A DNA stretch of 63,623 bases from Marinobacter sp. Lineage in GTDB: Bacteria; Pseudomonadota; Gammaproteobacteria; Pseudomonadales; Oleiphilaceae. The notes under the pieces are model-generated. The model did not search any database. It saw only the letters and a list, made by a program, of their open reading frames with translations, and was not told the origin of the DNA. Positions 58,859 to 63,623 of this stretch are shown piece by piece. The stretch's first letter is position 1. Every line of letters begins with the position of its first letter. Made by a program: the position numbers and the translations under genes. The stretch covers positions 1 to 63,623 of the forward strand of contig JAKLLS010000004.1 of assembly GCA_022014155.1 (NCBI GenBank), read 5' to 3'.

Positions 58859-59383
58859 ATGACAGCAACGACCACCCATGTATTTCTCTCCCACGGCCTC
58901 GAAAGCGGTCCGGGAAGCACCAAAATCCAGGCCATGAAAGAAGCGGTGGAAGCCTTTCCCGGAGTTGTCGCCGTTGCGGTCGATCACCGCAGCAGCAAAG
59001 ACCCCGCTACCCGCCTGGAACAGATGCGGGATGCGATAGAGAAAGCCGGCGCCGTTCCAGAACGTACCATCCTGGCCGGTTCCAGCATGGGGGGCTGGGT
59101 CTGTGCGCAAACCAGTGCCGGTCAGCGGGTTCTGGGCTGCTTCCTGCTGGCTCCAGCGTTAGCGCTCCCCCGCTACCCACAATCGAACCCGATCATTCAA
59201 GCCGACCACACCCAGATCATTCATGGCTGGGATGATGACGTGGTTCCGGTAATGCCTGTTATTGAACTCGCGGAACACCAGAAACTTCCCATCCTGATGG
59301 TGCCGGACGGACACCGTCTGGAGAATAGCCTGGAACGGGTCGTTTCAGAGTTCCGTCAGTTTCTCGTCAGGGCTGGGTTATAG
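58859..59383 (+). CDS. alpha/beta hydrolase (YqiA/UPF0227-like)
   Basis: HVFLSHGLESGPGSTKIQAMKEA; TILAGSSMGGWVCAQ; IIHGWDDDVVP. Confidence 0.82.
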   Translation: MTATTTHVFLSHGLESGPGSTKIQAMKEAVEAFPGVVAVAVDHRSSKDPATRLEQMRDAIEKAGAVPERTILAGSSMGGWVCAQTSAGQRVLGCFLLAPALALPRYPQSNPIIQADHTQIIHGWDDDVVPVMPVIELAEHQKLPILMVPDGHRLENSLERVVSEFRQFLVRAGL

Positions 59384-59816
59384 CTTTGAATTCCGCAAGC
59401 TCCTCGCCGTTGGCATCCAGAAGCCGAAGGTGGTGGTCCTCCATTTGAACACCGGCGGTATTTTCCAGCGCCCGGAAGAATGCCGGCTCCGGAATATCGA
59501 CATCGTGGCATGCACGGCGCGTACTGGCCATGCGACTGAACACCAGGTTCCGGTTGTTGATGACCTCATACTCCCCACGAAAGGCATTACAGCCGCTAAA
59601 GCCATTTACGACACCATCGTCCCGGAGAATCAGGTGCGCTTCACTGGCCGCACCTGCATCGGGCATTGGTGCCCCTGCAACCTCCTGAAGCTTCCAGTAT
59701 GTATTAGTCAACGGCACGTCACCGCCCCCCATCAAGGGTTGTGACATGCACCCGACCAACCCAAACAGGCAGCTGACAACAACCGGCAACCGCCACACCA
59801 TCCACGATTTGTCCAT
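59367..59816 (-). CDS. META-domain (HslJ-like) lipoprotein
   Basis: Lipobox GLVGC; LTNTYWKLQEVAG...GVVNGFSGCNAFRGEYEV. Confidence 0.85.
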   Translation of the reverse strand: MDKSWMVWRLPVVVSCLFGLVGCMSQPLMGGGDVPLTNTYWKLQEVAGAPMPDAGAASEAHLILRDDGVVNGFSGCNAFRGEYEVINNRNLVFSRMASTRRACHDVDIPEPAFFRALENTAGVQMEDHHLRLLDANGEELAEFKAITQP

Positions 59817-59986
59817 CCAGTTCCCTCCCTCGTAATGGAATCACTGCAATCGTTTTTCATTTCACTTCAATACGATACCGCCCAGCAATCTAAATTGGCC
59901 ATTTTCTTGCGAAAACCACGTTGTTTTGCCAGTCTTTAATAATGCAGCAAGAGTCTGGAGTAAAAAAACTAAATGGAGACAACACG

Positions 59987-61015
59987 ATGAGCAGCTTAAG
60001 CAAGTTCAAAAAACTGGCCGGAATTTCAGCGATTGCGTTCGCGGCCATGACAGCCGCAAACTCAGTCAACGCTGCCAACTGGCGCTATGCCCATGAAGAA
60101 TACGAAGGCGACGTCCAGGACGTATTTGCCTACAAGTTCAAAGAATACATTGAAGAGAATTCTGACCATACCCTTCAGATTTATCGCTTCGGTGAACTGG
60201 GTGAGTCCGACGACATTATGGAACAAACCCAGGCTGGTATCCTCAACTTTGTAAACCAGTCTCCCGGCTTTACCGGTTCCCTGATCCCGGAAGCGCAGAT
60301 TTTCTTCATTCCCTACCTGATGCCCACCGACATGGAAACCGTTGTCGAATTCTTCCGTGAAAGTAAGGCCATCAATGAAGACTTCCCGGAGCTCTACTCC
60401 GAAAAAGGTCTTGAGCTTCTGCAGATGTACCCGGAAGGTGAAATGGTCGTCACCGTCGACGAGCCGGTCACCAGCCCGGAAGGCTTCAATAACAAGAAGA
60501 TCCGGGTGATGACCAACCCGCTTCTGTCTGAAACCTATGATGCGTTCGGCGCGACCCCGACCCCTCTGCCCTGGGGCGAAGTCTACGGTGCCCTGCAGAC
60601 CAACATGATCCAGGGTCAGGAGAACCCGATCTTCTGGATTGAGTCCGGCGGTCTGTATGAAGTGTCCCCGAACCTCGTCTTTACAGCCCACGGCTGGTTC
60701 ACCACTGCCATGATGGCCAACCAGAACTTCTATGAAGGTCTGTCCGACGAAGACAAGAAGCTGGTCCAGGACGCCGCGGATTTTGCCTTCGAGGAGATCC
60801 TCGTTCATATCGACGGCCTGGCCGATGAGTCACTGGCAAAAATTCAAGAGGCCAGCGACGAGGTCACAGTAACCCGCCTGACCGATGAACAAATCGAAGC
60901 CTTCAAGGCCCGTGCGCCCCAGGTAGAGAAAAAGTTCATCGAGATGACTGGTGAGCGTGGCGAAGAACTGCTGAACCAGTTCAAGGAAGATCTGAAAGAA
61001 GTTCAGAACGACTGA
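59987..61015 (+). CDS. teaA: ectoine/hydroxyectoine TRAP transporter substrate-binding protein (TeaA-like)
   Basis: Mature sequence NWRYAHEEYEGDVQDVFAYKFKEYIEENSDHTLQIYRFGELGESDDIMEQTQAGILNFVNQSPGFTGSLIPEAQIFFIPYLMPTDM strongly resembles Halomonas TeaA from memory; followed by TeaB/C/D-like genes. Confidence 0.85.
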   Translation: MSSLSKFKKLAGISAIAFAAMTAANSVNAANWRYAHEEYEGDVQDVFAYKFKEYIEENSDHTLQIYRFGELGESDDIMEQTQAGILNFVNQSPGFTGSLIPEAQIFFIPYLMPTDMETVVEFFRESKAINEDFPELYSEKGLELLQMYPEGEMVVTVDEPVTSPEGFNNKKIRVMTNPLLSETYDAFGATPTPLPWGEVYGALQTNMIQGQENPIFWIESGGLYEVSPNLVFTAHGWFTTAMMANQNFYEGLSDEDKKLVQDAADFAFEEILVHIDGLADESLAKIQEASDEVTVTRLTDEQIEAFKARAPQVEKKFIEMTGERGEELLNQFKEDLKEVQND

Positions 61016-61029
61016 ACCTGAAGGAACCT

Positions 61030-61055
61030 TTCCCGCCGGCGCCGCCCGGCGGGAA
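61030..61055 (+). other. intercistronic stem-loop between teaA and teaB
   Basis: TTCCCGCCGG-CGCCGC-CCGGCGGGAA, 10-bp perfect stem, no T-tract. Confidence 0.7.
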
Positions 61056-61123
61056 GCTGTATTAACCCCGCCCCGCCGGGGACCTCCTACCGGCCGGGAG
61101 CGATCTGTTCTGGAGCAGACCCC

Positions 61124-61717
61124 ATGTCCGAGAACTCCCCGGATCTAGAAGACGATACCGGCACCTACGAGTCCGGCCTGCCCGGGTTTTTGGGAACCAT
61201 CGATGAAATCATTGCCAAGACAGAGGCCGTCATGCTTGCGGTTGGCGTGATGCTGATGGCAGTCAACACGTGCGTCAACGTTATTGCACGATTTGTCTTT
61301 GGTGAAGGCCTGTTTTTCTCCGGCGAGATCAACCGGATCCTTATTATCCTGATCACCTTTGCAGGTATTGGTTACGCGGCCCGCCATGGCCGTCACATCC
61401 GTATGTCTGCGGTTTACGATACAATTCCGCCCAAAGGAAGAAAAGTACTGATGATTTTCATTGCCCTGTTTACATCCCTGGTAATGTTTTTCCTTTGTTA
61501 CTATTCCTACGAGTACGTCGTAACCCTCTACGGCCGCGGGCGAATTCTCCCAGCGCTGGGTTTTGAGATCTGGTGGATTTACGTCTGGGCGCCTATCGGC
61601 TTTGCGATCACTGGTATTCAGTATTTCCTCACGGCCATCAAGAACTTCACCAGTAAGGATATATACCTCTCCACCGGTGTGATCGACGGCTACGCGGACA
61701 GTGAATCGGAAGTCTGA
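61124..61717 (+). CDS. teaB: TRAP small permease (TeaB-like)
   Basis: 4-TM DctQ-like; NVIARFVFGEGLFFSGEINRILIILITFAGIGYAARHGRHIRM. Confidence 0.85.
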   Translation: MSENSPDLEDDTGTYESGLPGFLGTIDEIIAKTEAVMLAVGVMLMAVNTCVNVIARFVFGEGLFFSGEINRILIILITFAGIGYAARHGRHIRMSAVYDTIPPKGRKVLMIFIALFTSLVMFFLCYYSYEYVVTLYGRGRILPALGFEIWWIYVWAPIGFAITGIQYFLTAIKNFTSKDIYLSTGVIDGYADSESEV

Positions 61718-61751
61718 CCCCTGCAGCGGCTTTAACAAAGGATAAAAACTC

Positions 61752-63035
61752 ATGGCAACTATAATGATGGTGATCATGATCGGGCTGCTACTGCTGGGCT
61801 TCCCGATGATGGTTCCGCTGATTACCGGTGCGGTGGTCGGTTTTGTAATGATGTTCGATGGCTTCGGCCAGATGGGCACTTTCATCCAGCAAATGATGGG
61901 AGGCATCCGCCCCGCCTCGCTCATTGCCGTGCCCATGTTCATTCTGGCGGCAGATATCATGACTCGCGGCCAGTCCGCCGATCGTCTGATTCATATGGTG
62001 ATGGCGTTCATCGGACACATAAAAGGCGGGCTGGCAATCAGTACCGCCACTTCGTGCACTCTCTTCGGTGCGGTTTCCGGCTCTACCCAGGCGACGGTTG
62101 TCGCTGTCGGCTCTCCACTGCGCCCCAAACTCCTCAAAGCCGGCTATTCCGACTCGTTTTCACTGGCGCTGATCATCAATTCCAGTGACATCGCTTTTCT
62201 GATCCCCCCCAGTATCGGCTTCATCATTTACGGGGTTATATCCGGAACCTCCATTGCAGAGCTGTTTATTGCCGGCATCGGCCCCGGCATCATGATTCTG
62301 TTCATGTTCTCAATTTATTGCCTGATCTATGCCTACATTAACAAGGTTCCCACCGAGGAGAAGGCCGGCTGGAGAGAGCGGGGGGTCGCCGTCCGCGAAG
62401 CGCTGTGGCCGCTGTTCTTCCCGGTTATCATTGTGGGCGGTATCTACGGCGGCATATTCAGCCCGACCGAGGCTGCAGCCGTCTGTGTGCTTTATGCCTT
62501 CTTGCTTGAATTCGTGGTTTTCCGCTCGCTGAAACTGCCGGACATCTATCGGATCGCCAAATCCACCGGCCTGATTACCGCTGTGGTATTCATACTGGTG
62601 GCTGTAGGCAACGGCTTTTCGTGGATTATCTCCTTTGCACAGATTCCCCAGACCATACTGGAGGCTGTCGGCGTTAACGACGCCGGGCCAGTTGGCGTGC
62701 TGGTTGCGATCTGTATTGCCTTTTTCGTCGCCTGCATGTTTGTCGACCCGATTGTGGTCATCCTGGTGCTGACGCCGATCTTTGCACCGGCAATTGAAGC
62801 CACCGGCCTGGACCCGGTGCTTGTAGGGGTGCTGATTACACTTCAGGTGGCTATTGGCTCCGCAACGCCACCCTTCGGTTGTGACATATTCACCGCCATC
62901 GCCATATTCAAGCGCCCATACTGGGAAGTGATTCGCGGTACGCCACCATTCGTCTTCATGCTGGTCGCAGCAGCGGGGCTGATTATCGCCTTCCCGCAAA
63001 TCGCGCTGTTCCTGCGTGACGTCGCGTTCCGCTGA
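61752..63035 (+). CDS. teaC: TRAP large permease (TeaC-like)
   Basis: DctM family; [49 protein letters not shown]. Confidence 0.9.
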   Translation: MATIMMVIMIGLLLLGFPMMVPLITGAVVGFVMMFDGFGQMGTFIQQMMGGIRPASLIAVPMFILAADIMTRGQSADRLIHMVMAFIGHIKGGLAISTATSCTLFGAVSGSTQATVVAVGSPLRPKLLKAGYSDSFSLALIINSSDIAFLIPPSIGFIIYGVISGTSIAELFIAGIGPGIMILFMFSIYCLIYAYINKVPTEEKAGWRERGVAVREALWPLFFPVIIVGGIYGGIFSPTEAAAVCVLYAFLLEFVVFRSLKLPDIYRIAKSTGLITAVVFILVAVGNGFSWIISFAQIPQTILEAVGVNDAGPVGVLVAICIAFFVACMFVDPIVVILVLTPIFAPAIEATGLDPVLVGVLITLQVAIGSATPPFGCDIFTAIAIFKRPYWEVIRGTPPFVFMLVAAAGLIIAFPQIALFLRDVAFR

Positions 63036-63067
63036 AGGCAGTAGAGACCAATTTCAGGGAGAAGAGC

Positions 63068-63508
63068 ATGTTCAAAAGAATCCTGGTGGCTGTTGACGGA
63101 TCCAAGTCGTCTTTCAAGGCCATGGACAAGGCCATTGCGCTTCAGAAGCTCACGGAAGCCGAGATCTATCTGCTCTGCGTTTACAAGCACCACAGCCTGT
63201 TTGAGGCATCATTGTCCATCGGGCGCCCCGACAACATGGATATTCCTGACAAGGTGCTGTCGGAGTACGCCAGGGATGTGGTCAACCACGCCAAGGAGCA
63301 TGCAATAGAACTGGGTGCCGTAAAAGTTCGGGGGTTCGTCAAGGCCGGACGCCCTTCCAGCGTTATCGTAAAGTTTGCCAAGGATAAGGAGGCAGACCTG
63401 ATTGTGGTTGGTTCCCGGGGCACACACAGTGACAAGGACGGCATGCTGCTTGGCAGCGTGTCCCACCGGGTAGCGTCCCGCGCCAAATGCCCGGTGCTGG
63501 TCGTATAA
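63068..63508 (+). CDS. teaD: universal stress protein associated with TRAP transporter (TeaD-like)
   Basis: [23 protein letters not shown]...[37 protein letters not shown] (UspA ATP-binding G-2X-G-9X-G). Confidence 0.9.
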   Translation: MFKRILVAVDGSKSSFKAMDKAIALQKLTEAEIYLLCVYKHHSLFEASLSIGRPDNMDIPDKVLSEYARDVVNHAKEHAIELGAVKVRGFVKAGRPSSVIVKFAKDKEADLIVVGSRGTHSDKDGMLLGSVSHRVASRAKCPVLVV

Positions 63509-63596
63509 AGTTTTTGAGTCTCCACACACAGCTCCGTCATTAAAGCGTCATCTGTTTGCGTTAAAAAGGATCCGACATTTTTTTGGAGCTGTATCA

Positions 63597-63623
63597 ATGT
63601 CGGATCAATCCTCCCTTCTTGTT
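63597..63623 (+). CDS. start of a truncated CDS (MSDQSSLLV...)
   Basis: ATG with upstream GGAG; open to the window end; only 9 codons visible. Confidence 0.4.

Noticed and set aside
1-63623. CRISPR arrays, rRNA, tRNA, IS elements or integrases
   Set aside because: No spaced direct repeats, no RNA gene signatures, and no transposase or integrase motifs recognised by reading; tRNAscan-SE, Infernal and ISfinder runs would be decisive.

Overview
The window looks like a chromosomal catabolic and transport segment from a halophilic gammaproteobacterium, probably Marinobacter-like; that assignment rests on gene content only. From left to right it contains: (1) a dmp-type phenol/meta-cleavage operon on the minus strand (dmpK-L-M-N-O-P-Q-B and a truncated dmpC) with its divergent sigma54 activator DmpR; (2) a Ycf48-like / RND / DUF1302 / DUF1329 envelope operon immediately downstream of dmpR; (3) a PAS-MCP co-translated with an ABM-domain membrane protein; (4) an octaheme cytochrome-TPR protein, an AraC regulator, a porin and an arylsulfatase; (5) a DcaP-like porin and a TRAP transporter; (6) an mhpABCDFE operon with a divergent IclR-type MhpR; (7) a BdlA-like PAS-PAS-MCP; (8) a Liv-type ABC transporter with a co-translated acyl-CoA ligase; (9) a poorly characterised membrane-protein cluster; (10) lutABC with a GntR regulator; (11) an Nmad3-like protein and several small enzymes; (12) a teaABCD-type ectoine TRAP operon. 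The strongest non-obvious signals are regulatory. A perfect sigma54 -24/-12 element with a DmpR/XylR-like upstream site precedes the Ycf48-RND-DUF1302-DUF1329 operon, which suggests an undescribed DmpR-controlled envelope transport system. Two promoters, upstream of mhpA and of the TRAP dctP, share exactly the same operator-16 bp-TTGAGS-18 bp-TATACT layout, which suggests MhpR-controlled TRAP uptake. No rRNA, tRNA, CRISPR or mobile element was recognised. All calls were made by reading the sequence; no database search was run.
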